Shown: positions 1 through 5,470 of the stretch, one piece after another
Layout of the letters: every line of letters starts with the position of its first letter
Numbering within the stretch: position 1 is the stretch's first letter
Notes under the pieces: model-generated
Database searches by the model: none
What the model was told of the DNA's origin: nothing
The model's input: only the letters and a program-made list of their open reading frames with translations
NCBI GenBank assembly: GCA_903827735.1
Contig: CAIKJM010000344.1
Span: forward strand, 1-5,902
Origin: an uncultured Rhodanobacter sp.
GTDB taxonomy: Bacteria; Pseudomonadota; Gammaproteobacteria; Xanthomonadales; Rhodanobacteraceae
Length of the DNA stretch: 5,902 nucleotides
Direction of reading: 5' to 3'
Made by a program: the position numbers and the translations under genes

Positions 1-152
1 CCCTCATCCAGGGACTCGGCCAGATCGACCACATAGGCGAAGCCCGAGCAGCCGGTGCGCTTGACGCCAAAACGCACGCCCGCGGCCGTTGGCGTGCTCG
101 CCAAGAAATGGCGCATGCGGTCGCTGGCGGCAGGAGTGATCGTGATGGTCAT
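1..152 (-). CDS. iscA: IscA/SufA-type iron-sulfur cluster carrier protein (5' part, cut by window edge)
   Basis: The gene reads leftwards from an ATG at 152-150 and runs off the window after 50 full codons. The N-terminus begins MTITITPAASDRMRHFL and continues into a VRFGVKRTGCSGFAYVVD core. This is the HesB/IscA fold signature, with the first of the three conserved cluster-binding cysteines at residue 35, the same position as in E. coli IscA. The other two cysteines, expected in a C-terminal CxC/CGCG motif, lie outside the window. A-type carriers act in the cytoplasm, receiving Fe-S clusters or iron and passing them to apoproteins. The sequence is closer to IscA/SufA than to ErpA, because it lacks the GGGCSG form. 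A GAGG sits about 14 bases upstream, rather far for a ribosome site. The gene is divergent from asnS, and no other isc or suf gene is visible, so it may be a stand-alone carrier. Family assignment is firm; the exact paralogue is not. Confidence 0.9.
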   Translation of the reverse strand, partial: MTITITPAASDRMRHFLASTPTAAGVRFGVKRTGCSGFAYVVDLAESLDE

Positions 153-284
153 GGCGGCAGGTACAACCTCAAACGGTGACGTACAACAGGAGTGCGACTT
201 AGGCCCGATGCGAAGATCGGCCAAGCTCGGTCGCCGCAAAGTCGCAGCATCCGTGAAAGCTACATTATCATGGCGGTTCAACTT

Positions 285-306
285 GCACGCCCAATGCGCG
301 GCGTGC
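285..306. repeat. Perfect 7-bp inverted repeat in the divergent promoter region
   Basis: GCACGCC at 285-291 and GGCGTGC at 300-306 are perfect reverse complements with an 8-base spacer. The element lies between the two start codons and about 20 bases upstream of the candidate asnS -10. This fits either an operator or a hairpin in a leader transcript. The arrangement is read directly; its function is unknown. Confidence 0.5.
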
Positions 307-347
307 GCTTTCATTATCGGCGCTCTCTTATACATATGGCGTCCAGG

Positions 348-353
348 CAGGAG
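348..353 (+). promoter_or_regulatory. Ribosome binding site deciding the asnS start
   Basis: CAGGAG at 348-353 is a strong Shine-Dalgarno sequence ending 9 bases before the ATG at 363. It lies inside the reading frame of the alternative ATG at 336, which has no such site, so 363 is preferred. Confidence 0.8.
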
Positions 354-362
354 TTTCAATTC

Positions 363-1778
363 ATGGCAGTGGTCAGCCCGACGGTGTGCAGCGTGAAACA
401 GGCCCTATCCGGTTCCATCGAGGCCGGCAGCAGCGTCACCGTGCGTGGCTGGGTGCGGACACGGCGTGATTCCAAGGCGGGCCTGTCCTTCGTTAATGTC
501 ACTGACGGCTCGTGCTTCGATCCGATCCAGGCCGTGGTGCCGGCCACGCTGGCGAACTACGACACCGAAGTGAAGCACCTCATGGCCGGCGCGGGCGTCA
601 TCGTCAGCGGCACGCTGGTGCCCTCGCAGGGCAAGGGTCAGAGCTTCGAGCTCCAGGCCACATTGGTCGAGGTGACCGGCTTGGTCGATGATCCGGAAAC
701 CTATCCGATCCAGCCCAAGCAGCACTCGATGGAGTTCCTGCGCGAGGTCGCCCACCTGCGCCCGCGCACCAACCTGTTTGGCGCGGTGACCCGCGTGCGC
801 CACACGATGATGATGGCGATCCATCGCCATCTCACCGAGCGCGGCTACTTCTGGATCAATACGCCGATCATCACCACCTCCGACGCCGAAGGCGCCGGCG
901 ACATGTTCCGCCTGTCGACGCTGGACCTCGCCAACCTGCCGCGCGACGACAAGGGCAAGATCGACTTCCGCAAGGATTTCTTTGGCCGCGAAGCCTTTCT
1001 GACCGTTTCGGGCCAGCTCAACGTCGAGTCGTACTGCATGGCGATGAGCAAGGTCTATACCTTTGGACCAACCTTCCGCGCGGAAAACTCCAACACGCCG
1101 CGGCATCTGGCCGAGTTCTGGATGGTGGAGCCGGAGATCGCCTTCGCCGACCTCAGCGTCAACGCCGACGAGGCCGAAGCGTTGCTCAAAGCCATCTTCA
1201 AAACGATTCTCGACGAGCGCGCGGACGATATGGCGTTTTTCGCCGAACGCGTACAAAGCGACGCGATCAGCCGTCTAGAAGCTTTTATTGCCAAACCGTT
1301 TGAACGCATTGATTACACCGATGCGATTACCATCCTGCAGAAGTCCGGTCAGACCTTCGACTATCCCGTTGCCTGGGGTATTGACCTGCAGACCGAGCAC
1401 GAGCGTTATCTTGCCGAGAAACATATCGGTCGACCTGTGGTCGTTATGAACTACCCCGAGGCGATCAAGGCCTTCTACATGCGCCTGAACGATGACGAAA
1501 AGACCGTGGCCGCGATGGACGTGCTGGCGCCCGGTATCGGCGAAATAATAGGCGGTGCGCAGCGCGAGGAGCGGCTGGATTATCTGGACCGCCGGATGAC
1601 CCAGTTCGGTCTCGATACGGCCACGTACGGCTGGTACCGTGATCTTCGCCGCTACGGCACGGTGCCGCATGCGGGCTTCGGCCTTGGCTTTGAGCGTCTG
1701 CTGGTTTACGTGTGCGGGCTGTCGAACATTCGCGATGCCATCCCCTTCCCTCGCGCCGCTGGCACGGCCGAATTCTGA
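363..1778 (+). CDS. asnS: Asparaginyl-tRNA synthetase (AsnRS), class IIb
   Basis: The cytoplasmic enzyme joins asparagine to tRNA-Asn using ATP. The 471-residue product matches E. coli AsnRS (466 residues) along its whole length. An N-terminal OB-fold anticodon-binding domain (about residues 20-120) carries VTVRGWVRTRRDSKAG. The class II catalytic domain follows: the REVAHLRPRTN stretch, motif 2 at FRAE (238-241) running to FWMVEPE (258), and motif 3 GFGLGFERL at 438-446 with its conserved Arg445. GQLN and GEIIGG also match the AsnRS group. The start at 363 is chosen from the strong CAGGAG and because E. coli AsnRS begins at the same place; the frame stays open upstream to 192 without similarity. 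This is the first gene of a tightly spaced plus-strand run. A short segment around 1261-1320 has clearly lower GC (28 of 60 bases) than the rest of the gene. Presence of AsnRS implies direct charging of tRNA-Asn. Confidence 0.98.
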   Translation: MAVVSPTVCSVKQALSGSIEAGSSVTVRGWVRTRRDSKAGLSFVNVTDGSCFDPIQAVVPATLANYDTEVKHLMAGAGVIVSGTLVPSQGKGQSFELQATLVEVTGLVDDPETYPIQPKQHSMEFLREVAHLRPRTNLFGAVTRVRHTMMMAIHRHLTERGYFWINTPIITTSDAEGAGDMFRLSTLDLANLPRDDKGKIDFRKDFFGREAFLTVSGQLNVESYCMAMSKVYTFGPTFRAENSNTPRHLAEFWMVEPEIAFADLSVNADEAEALLKAIFKTILDERADDMAFFAERVQSDAISRLEAFIAKPFERIDYTDAITILQKSGQTFDYPVAWGIDLQTEHERYLAEKHIGRPVVVMNYPEAIKAFYMRLNDDEKTVAAMDVLAPGIGEIIGGAQREERLDYLDRRMTQFGLDTATYGWYRDLRRYGTVPHAGFGLGFERLLVYVCGLSNIRDAIPFPRAAGTAEF

Positions 1779-1792
1779 GTAACGCCAAGGCA

Positions 1793-2665
1793 ATGACGTA
1801 TCGATTACCCGCACTGTTCGTCGCGCTGATATCCATTGCCCTGCTGGGCGGCTGCCATACCGCCAAGAGCCTGATACCGGACACGCTGATCCCACCCAAC
1901 CTCAGGCCGCCGGCCGAGAACAGCGGCGACGCGCTGAAGCTGGCCCAGAAAAAACTGCAGGACGCCTCGCCGTGCTGCAGCAGCTTCGCTGATTTCTCCT
2001 ACCAGACCATTTTGCCGTGGCAGCCGCAAAAGTTCGTACTCGGCAGCGATGCCATGGTGGCGAACTTGAACGGCGCGCACAGCTACTTCCTTGCCTTTCG
2101 CCTGCCTACCGGCATGAAACTACCTTATCGCGTGGCGATAAAGTCGGAATTGAACGGCCGCTGGTTGAGCTCGAGCTATCTGTTTGCCCCCACCGTCGTC
2201 ACGCTCGATGACGGCTTTCAGCCCATCGGGACCAGCGACATCACGCTGTGTGAGCACGTGGGTTGGGGCAGCGAGACGACCGGGGCCTTCGGCGCCGTCT
2301 CGATCAAGGACGAAAAGGCGCGCTACCTGTTGGTGTACAGCTCCGCGGCGCAACAGTCGGGTAAAACCTATTGGGAGCAGTCGCCTGCAGCAGCAACTAC
2401 GAACACCACGGGCGCTGTGCCCTCGGTGGCCATGAATGCCAGCGGCACCTTCAGCGTGCCGCACGGCCCCGACGGCACGCTTTGGATCGGCATGATGGAC
2501 AAGACCTATGCCAAGGCGGTGGACAACGCGATTTGCAAAAAGCCGCCGCCGGGTACCGGTGTGCTCAATACGCTGCGCGCCGACCTGCCGATTCCATGGA
2601 TCAACGGCAGCAAGGACACCAGCGACAGCAGTAACAAATCTGATGACAGCAAGAGCACGCAATGA
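1793..2665 (+). CDS. MalM-like lipoprotein (maltose operon periplasmic protein family)
   Basis: The 290-residue product starts with a short positive N-terminus, a hydrophobic stretch and a lipobox LLGGC with Cys21, so it should be lipidated. No Asp follows the Cys, which favours outer-membrane sorting. The mature part shows MalM-family features: the CCSSF...LPW.P segment (residues 61-78), FAPTVVTLDD (131-140) and YLLVYSS (178-184), matching the ILPWTP-, FAPNV.ILD- and YVLVFTT-like stretches of E. coli MalM. The role of MalM itself is poorly defined, and no maltose gene is present here, so a link to maltodextrin is not supported. The last ~20 residues are a Ser/Asp/Lys/Asn-rich tail with no predicted fold. 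The start at ATG 1793 lies 14 bases after the asnS stop. The only ribosome site is AAGG just 2 bases upstream, so translation probably depends on coupling to asnS. The frame is open further up, inside asnS, but the signal peptide fixes this start. Confidence 0.8.
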   Translation: MTYRLPALFVALISIALLGGCHTAKSLIPDTLIPPNLRPPAENSGDALKLAQKKLQDASPCCSSFADFSYQTILPWQPQKFVLGSDAMVANLNGAHSYFLAFRLPTGMKLPYRVAIKSELNGRWLSSSYLFAPTVVTLDDGFQPIGTSDITLCEHVGWGSETTGAFGAVSIKDEKARYLLVYSSAAQQSGKTYWEQSPAAATTNTTGAVPSVAMNASGTFSVPHGPDGTLWIGMMDKTYAKAVDNAICKKPPPGTGVLNTLRADLPIPWINGSKDTSDSSNKSDDSKSTQ

Positions 2666-2973
2666 TCACTCTCTATCTGGCGCTTTTGCTTGTCGGCGTC
2701 ATCGCATTCGTGCTCTCGTACGTCGCTCAGTTCAGACTTGCCAGCCTGATGCGGCAGCGCCATCCGCAGCAATGGAAAATCATCGCCGAGCCGGACTCAG
2801 GCAAACCTTCGGGCCTGCGCACCTGGGTTCGCATGCAGCATGCGATGCGTTCTCCCGCCATCGCCGTGCTGGAGGACGCGGCGATCAACCGATGGCTGCG
2901 GGTGTGGCGGATAAGCCCATGGTTGGGCTGGACCTGCTGGCTAGCCGCGCTAGCCATGCGTCTGCTGCATTGA
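2662..2973 (+). CDS. Small inner-membrane protein with two predicted helices, unknown function
   Basis: The start ATG overlaps the stop of the MalM-like gene in an ATGA (2662-2665), so the two are translationally coupled and likely made together. The 103-residue product has an N-terminal hydrophobic helix (about residues 4-22), a basic hydrophilic middle rich in Arg and His (25-83), and a Trp-rich hydrophobic C-terminus (about 86-102). The layout, two end helices around a positively charged middle of about 60 residues, recalls universal stress protein B (UspB, 111 residues in E. coli), and FRLASLMRQRHP could align with the post-TM1 part of UspB. The resemblance is in architecture more than sequence, so I leave the function open. 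No strong Shine-Dalgarno is present. The 3' end of the gene carries a perfect 8-bp hairpin at 2938-2956. Confidence 0.8.
   Translation: MITLYLALLLVGVIAFVLSYVAQFRLASLMRQRHPQQWKIIAEPDSGKPSGLRTWVRMQHAMRSPAIAVLEDAAINRWLRVWRISPWLGWTCWLAALAMRLLH
2938..2956 (+). repeat. Perfect 8-bp hairpin inside the end of the small membrane protein gene
   Basis: TGGCTAGC at 2938-2945 and GCTAGCCA at 2949-2956 are perfect reverse complements with a CGC loop. It ends 17 bases before the stop codon and 36 bases before the SDR start. No T-run follows, so it is not an intrinsic terminator. In the mRNA it could act as a processing or stability element between operon halves; it could also be a chance product of the Leu-Ala codons. 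Confidence 0.4.
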
Positions 2974-2992
2974 CCCCGGAACGGAGCGCACC

Positions 2993-3784
2993 ATGCAACT
3001 GGATCTGAAAGGACGACATGCGCTGGTCTGCGGCGCGTCGCAGGGCATCGGCCGCGCCAGCGCCATCGAACTGGCCGAACTCGGTGCCGACGTCACCTTA
3101 CTGGCGCGCGCCGGCGATGTCTTGAGCGCACTGGCAGACAGCCTTCCCCGCACTAGCGACAGCCAGCGCCACCGCTGGCATACCGTCGACATGCAGGACA
3201 CCGCCGCGCTGCAGGCCGTTGCCGCTGAAATCGTCGCGGCCACTCCCGCGCACATACTCATTAACAACACCGGCGGGCCAACCGGCGGCCCGCTCCAGAA
3301 TGCGCAACTAGACGAATTCGAAGGCGCCTTTCGTCAACAACTGCTCGCCGGCCAGGTGCTGCTGCAAGCGGTGCTGCCCGGCATGCGCGCCAGCGGTTAT
3401 GGCCGCTTGGTCAACGTCATCTCCACCTCGGTCAAGGAGCCGATCGCCGGCCTTGGCGTATCCAACACCGTGCGCGCTGCCGTGGCGGCCTGGGCCAAGA
3501 CGCTGGCCGGCGAGCTGGCGGCCGACGGCATCACTGTCAACAGCGTGCTGCCGGGATACACCCGAACGCAGCGGCTGGACAGCCTGCTGGCGGCGCAGGC
3601 GAAATCCAGCGGGCGCAGCGAACACGACATAGCGGAAAGCCTGCGTGCCACCGTACCGGCGCGCCGCTTCGGCGAGGCCAGCGAAGTCGCCGCCGTTATC
3701 GCCTTTCTATGTACGCCGGCCGCGGCCTACGTCAACGGCGTCAGCATCGCCGTCGACGGCGGTCGTACGCGTTCGCTGAGCTGA
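2993..3784 (+). CDS. SDR-family protein with non-canonical active site
   Basis: The 263-residue product is a classical-length short-chain dehydrogenase/reductase fold. It shows the dinucleotide-binding GASQGIG (14-20), Arg39 at the end of beta-2 (suggesting NADP(H)), Asp66 before the adenine pocket, NNTGG (91-95) in place of NNAG, PG after beta-6 (VNSVLPG) and a C-terminal VNGVSIAVDGG. It looks most like the FabG/3-oxoacyl-ACP reductase-like branch. However, the catalytic tetrad is altered. When the helix is aligned on the GELAADGITVN segment, the YxxxK pair becomes Ser157 and Arg161 (SNTVR), and the Asn of the VNL position becomes Gln116 (QQL). Ser144 is kept. It may bind a cofactor and use other chemistry, or have a non-enzymatic role; the substrate is unknown. 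The GGAG at 2983-2986, 6 bases before the ATG, supports the start. It lies 19 bases after the membrane protein gene and 6 bases before nei. Confidence 0.93.
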   Translation: MQLDLKGRHALVCGASQGIGRASAIELAELGADVTLLARAGDVLSALADSLPRTSDSQRHRWHTVDMQDTAALQAVAAEIVAATPAHILINNTGGPTGGPLQNAQLDEFEGAFRQQLLAGQVLLQAVLPGMRASGYGRLVNVISTSVKEPIAGLGVSNTVRAAVAAWAKTLAGELAADGITVNSVLPGYTRTQRLDSLLAAQAKSSGRSEHDIAESLRATVPARRFGEASEVAAVIAFLCTPAAAYVNGVSIAVDGGRTRSLS

Positions 3785-3790
3785 CCGACG

Positions 3791-4582
3791 ATGCCCGAAG
3801 GTCCTGAAATCCGCCGAGCCGCCGATGCGCTGGCCGCCGCCGTGGTCGGCCAGCCGATGCGCACGGTCTGGTTTGCCTATACCGAACTCAAGCCGTACGA
3901 AAAGAAGTTGCAGGGTCGTCGCATCGAAGCGATCACCCCCCAGGGCAAAGCCCTGCTCACCCGCTTCGATAACGGCCTGACCCTGTACAGCCACAACCAG
4001 CTTTACGGCGTCTGGCGTGTCGCCAAGGCGGGCCAGCGCCCGACAACCAGTCGCGTGCTGCGCGTCGCACTTGAAACCGCCGAACAAGCGATCCTTCTGT
4101 ACAGCGCCTCCGATATCTCGATCTGGCCAACCGAACGTGTGCACGAACATCCGTTTCTGCAGCGTATCGGGCCGGACGTGCTCGATGCGACGCTGGATGA
4201 AACGGGCGTTGCCGCGCAACTTGTCGACCGCCGTTTTGCGCGGCGACAGCTTGGCGCGCTGTTGCTCGATCAAGCGTTCCTGGCTGGACTCGGCAATTAT
4301 CTGCGAGTGGAAATTCTGTGGCAGGCGCAGCTGCTGCCAACACGTCGGCCGGTGGATCTGGACGATACCGAACGGTATGCGCTGACCCTCGCACTGCTCG
4401 ACCTGCCGCGACGCTCGTATCAAACCCGGGGCCGCCGAGGCGCCGGGCACCTGCAGGACACGCCCTTCAAATTCCGCGCGTACGAGCGCGAAGGCAAACC
4501 GTGCCCGCGCTGCAAAACCATTCTACAGAAGAGCATGGTGGCCAGCCGCCCCTTCTATTTCTGTCCGGGCTGTCAGCACTGA
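3791..4582 (+). CDS. nei: Endonuclease VIII (Nei), DNA glycosylase/AP lyase
   Basis: The enzyme removes oxidised pyrimidines such as thymine glycol from DNA and cleaves the strand by beta,delta-elimination in base excision repair. The product is 263 residues, exactly the length of E. coli Nei, and aligns end to end. The catalytic N-terminus MPEGPEIRRAAD has Pro2, which becomes the N-terminal nucleophile after Met removal, and Glu3. Lys53 lies in GKALLT. The helix-two-turn-helix segment FLAGLGNYLRVEILW is present, as is the NQLYGVW loop (69-75) that fills the gap left by the flipped base. A zinc finger follows, C-x2-C-x16-C-x2-C at Cys238, 241, 258 and 261, with Arg253 in the SRPFYF turn. All key residues are intact, so it should be active. 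The start is fixed because the ATG must directly precede Pro-Glu. No clear Shine-Dalgarno is seen; only 6 bases separate it from the SDR stop, so coupled translation is likely. Confidence 0.98.
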   Translation: MPEGPEIRRAADALAAAVVGQPMRTVWFAYTELKPYEKKLQGRRIEAITPQGKALLTRFDNGLTLYSHNQLYGVWRVAKAGQRPTTSRVLRVALETAEQAILLYSASDISIWPTERVHEHPFLQRIGPDVLDATLDETGVAAQLVDRRFARRQLGALLLDQAFLAGLGNYLRVEILWQAQLLPTRRPVDLDDTERYALTLALLDLPRRSYQTRGRRGAGHLQDTPFKFRAYEREGKPCPRCKTILQKSMVASRPFYFCPGCQH

Positions 4583-4602
4583 GCTCGCGTTATTCTGGCG
4601 CG

Positions 4603-4630
4603 TCGGATGCCATCCGATCGCCCCATCGGA
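4603..4630 (+). promoter_or_regulatory. Two mutually exclusive hairpins in the can leader
   Basis: TCGGAT (4603-4608) pairs perfectly with ATCCGA (4612-4617) around a 3-base loop. The overlapping segment TCCGAT (4613-4618) pairs perfectly with ATCGGA (4625-4630) around a 6-base loop. Both cannot form together. The second covers three bases of the GGAG ribosome site (4628-4631) of can. This could be a translational switch, with the caveat that 6-bp GC-rich stems also arise by chance. A weak -10-like TATTCT at 4591-4596 with CTGTCA at 4570-4575 would start transcripts near the first arm. Confidence 0.35.
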
Positions 4631-4631
4631 G
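4628..4631 (+). promoter_or_regulatory. Ribosome binding site deciding the TTG start of can
   Basis: GGAG at 4628-4631 is followed, 8 bases later, by TTG at 4640-4642. The in-frame ATG at 4607 has no comparable site and would place this sequence inside the coding region, so the TTG is preferred. Confidence 0.7.
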
Positions 4632-4639
4632 ACTTTGCT

Positions 4640-5299
4640 TTGACCAATCCCCTGCACGACTTGATCGAGGGCAACCGACGCTGGTCTGCCGCGATGCACG
4701 ACGCGGATCCGAATTTCTTCAAGAACCTCGCCGAGCAGCAGTCGCCCAAATACCTGTGGATCGGCTGCTCCGACTCGCGCGTGCCGGCCACGCAGATCGT
4801 TGATTTGCCGCCCGGCGAAATCTTCGTGCAACGCAACGTTGCCAACGTGGTAGCGCACACCGATCTCAACTGCCTCAGCGCGATCCAGTTTGCCGTCGAC
4901 GTGCTGAAGGTCGAGCACATCATCGTAGTTGGCCATTACGGCTGCGGCGGTATCCAGGCCGTGCTCGACCGGCGCCGGCTGGGCCTGGTGGACAACTGGT
5001 TACGCCATGTCGGCGATGTCGCGCAAAAGCACGACCGACTGCTGTCGTCGCTGGAGACTATGAAGCTTCGAAACGTGCGCTTGTGTGAACTCAACGCGAT
5101 CGAGCAGGCGGTGAACGTGTGCCACACCACCACGGTGATGGATGCGTGGGAACGCGGCCAGAATTTGTCGGTACACGCGTGGTGCTACAGCCTCGACAAC
5201 GGCCACATGAACGACCTGGATCTGCACGTCGGCGGACGTGACTCGGTTGTCCCCAAGTATGCGCATGCGCTCGGCCGCCTGGGTCTGCTGGGTGAGTAG
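4640..5299 (+). CDS. can: Beta-class carbonic anhydrase
   Basis: The cytoplasmic zinc enzyme interconverts CO2 and bicarbonate, supplying bicarbonate for carboxylation reactions. The product aligns along its length with E. coli Can. Zinc ligands Cys43, Asp45 and Arg47 lie in WIGCSDSR, then His99 and Cys102 in GHYGCGG. RNVAN and HTDLNCLS are typical of the group, as are NNWL-like VDNWLRH and LCELNAIEQ. Starting at the TTG at 4640 gives 219 residues, one less than E. coli Can, and is backed by GGAG 8 bases upstream. The ATG at 4607 would add 11 residues with no counterpart. The aspartate ligand forms the Asp-Arg dyad known in the type II (allosteric, bicarbonate-sensitive) subclass. The gene lies 57 bases after nei, in the same direction, and ends at a strong terminator. 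It may have its own weak promoter as well as read-through, and its leader may fold over the ribosome site. Confidence 0.97.
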   Translation: MTNPLHDLIEGNRRWSAAMHDADPNFFKNLAEQQSPKYLWIGCSDSRVPATQIVDLPPGEIFVQRNVANVVAHTDLNCLSAIQFAVDVLKVEHIIVVGHYGCGGIQAVLDRRRLGLVDNWLRHVGDVAQKHDRLLSSLETMKLRNVRLCELNAIEQAVNVCHTTTVMDAWERGQNLSVHAWCYSLDNGHMNDLDLHVGGRDSVVPKYAHALGRLGLLGE

Positions 5300-5394
5300 C
5301 CTTCCGGCTGAGTTTGACGCGCCTGCAAGTCGCCGGCGTCACATGCATGCTGCCCTCGAATAACGCGGGCAGGCTTCAACCTAACAGTTGCCAC
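5300..5394. other. Non-coding stretch after can
   Basis: No gene is visible. A 6-bp inverted repeat CTGCCC (5350-5355) / GGGCAG (5367-5372) with an 11-base spacer lies here, but no T-run follows, so it is not a convincing terminator. The proper terminator begins at 5395. Confidence 0.5.
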
Positions 5395-5437
5395 AAAAAA
5401 GAACCCCGCCGGCCGTGCCAGCGGGGCTTTCTGTTTT
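5395..5437. terminator. Bidirectional Rho-independent terminator
   Basis: CCCCGC (5404-5409) pairs with GCGGGG (5421-5426). An inner GGC (5411-5413) / GCC (5417-5419) continues the stem past one C-A mismatch, with a CGT loop. On the plus strand the stem is followed by CTTTCTGTTTT, ending can transcripts. On the minus strand it is followed by TTCTTTTTTG, from the A-run at 5395-5400, ending transcripts of the convergent small gene at 5471-5674. The shape and both T-tracts are read directly. Confidence 0.9.
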
Positions 5438-5443
5438 CACAGC

Positions 5444-5464
5444 GGGGCGAAGCGTCGGCGCCCC
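5444..5464. repeat. 6-bp GC hairpin just past the stop of the small exported protein gene
   Basis: GGGGCG (5444-5449) and CGCCCC (5459-5464) are perfect reverse complements with a 9-base loop, 6 bases from the stop codon at 5471-5473. No T-run follows on either strand, so it may protect the 3' end of the message rather than terminate. Its left side lies in a repeat CAGCGGGGC (5440-5448) of the terminator arm at 5419-5427. Confidence 0.35.
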
Positions 5465-5470
5465 AAGCTA

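Larger units (their letters stand above)
153..362. promoter_or_regulatory. Divergent intergenic promoter region between iscA-like gene and asnS
   Basis: These 210 bases separate two divergently transcribed genes and must hold both promoters. The right half (about 243-360) is visibly more AT-rich than the genes. For asnS, TATACA at 329-334 is a plausible -10, giving a leader of roughly 20 bases, but no good -35 is seen 16-18 bases upstream. For the minus-strand gene, GATAAT on the minus strand near 267-272 is a -10-like box, again without a clear -35. The region also holds an inverted repeat at 285-306 and a direct repeat GTACAAC at 161-167 and 181-187. No protein in this stretch looks real. 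Confidence 0.5.

Noticed and set aside
192..362. Longer asnS product starting at 192, 270 or 336
   Set aside because: The added residues have no match in the family, the region is intergenic in composition, and the strong CAGGAG at 348-353 serves the ATG at 363.
405..1256. 283-codon open frame on the minus strand inside asnS
   Set aside because: It is fully antisense to a confidently identified, full-length asnS. Its protein is rich in His, Arg, Gly and Ala with no motif, as expected from a GC-rich antisense frame.
1712..1792. Earlier start for the MalM-like protein within asnS
   Set aside because: It would overlap asnS by 67 bases and bury the lipobox signal peptide, which begins naturally at 1793.
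2662..2973. Firm naming of the small membrane protein as UspB
   Set aside because: The size and two-helix layout match, but residue-by-residue similarity is too weak to call by eye. A profile search would decide.
3707..4450. 247-codon open frame on the minus strand across the SDR end and nei
   Set aside because: It is antisense to nei, which is intact with all catalytic and zinc residues. The predicted protein has no recognisable domain or signal.
5341..5372. First terminator of can at CTGCCC/GGGCAG
   Set aside because: The stem is only 6 bp with an 11-base loop and no T-run follows; the strong terminator lies at 5395-5437.
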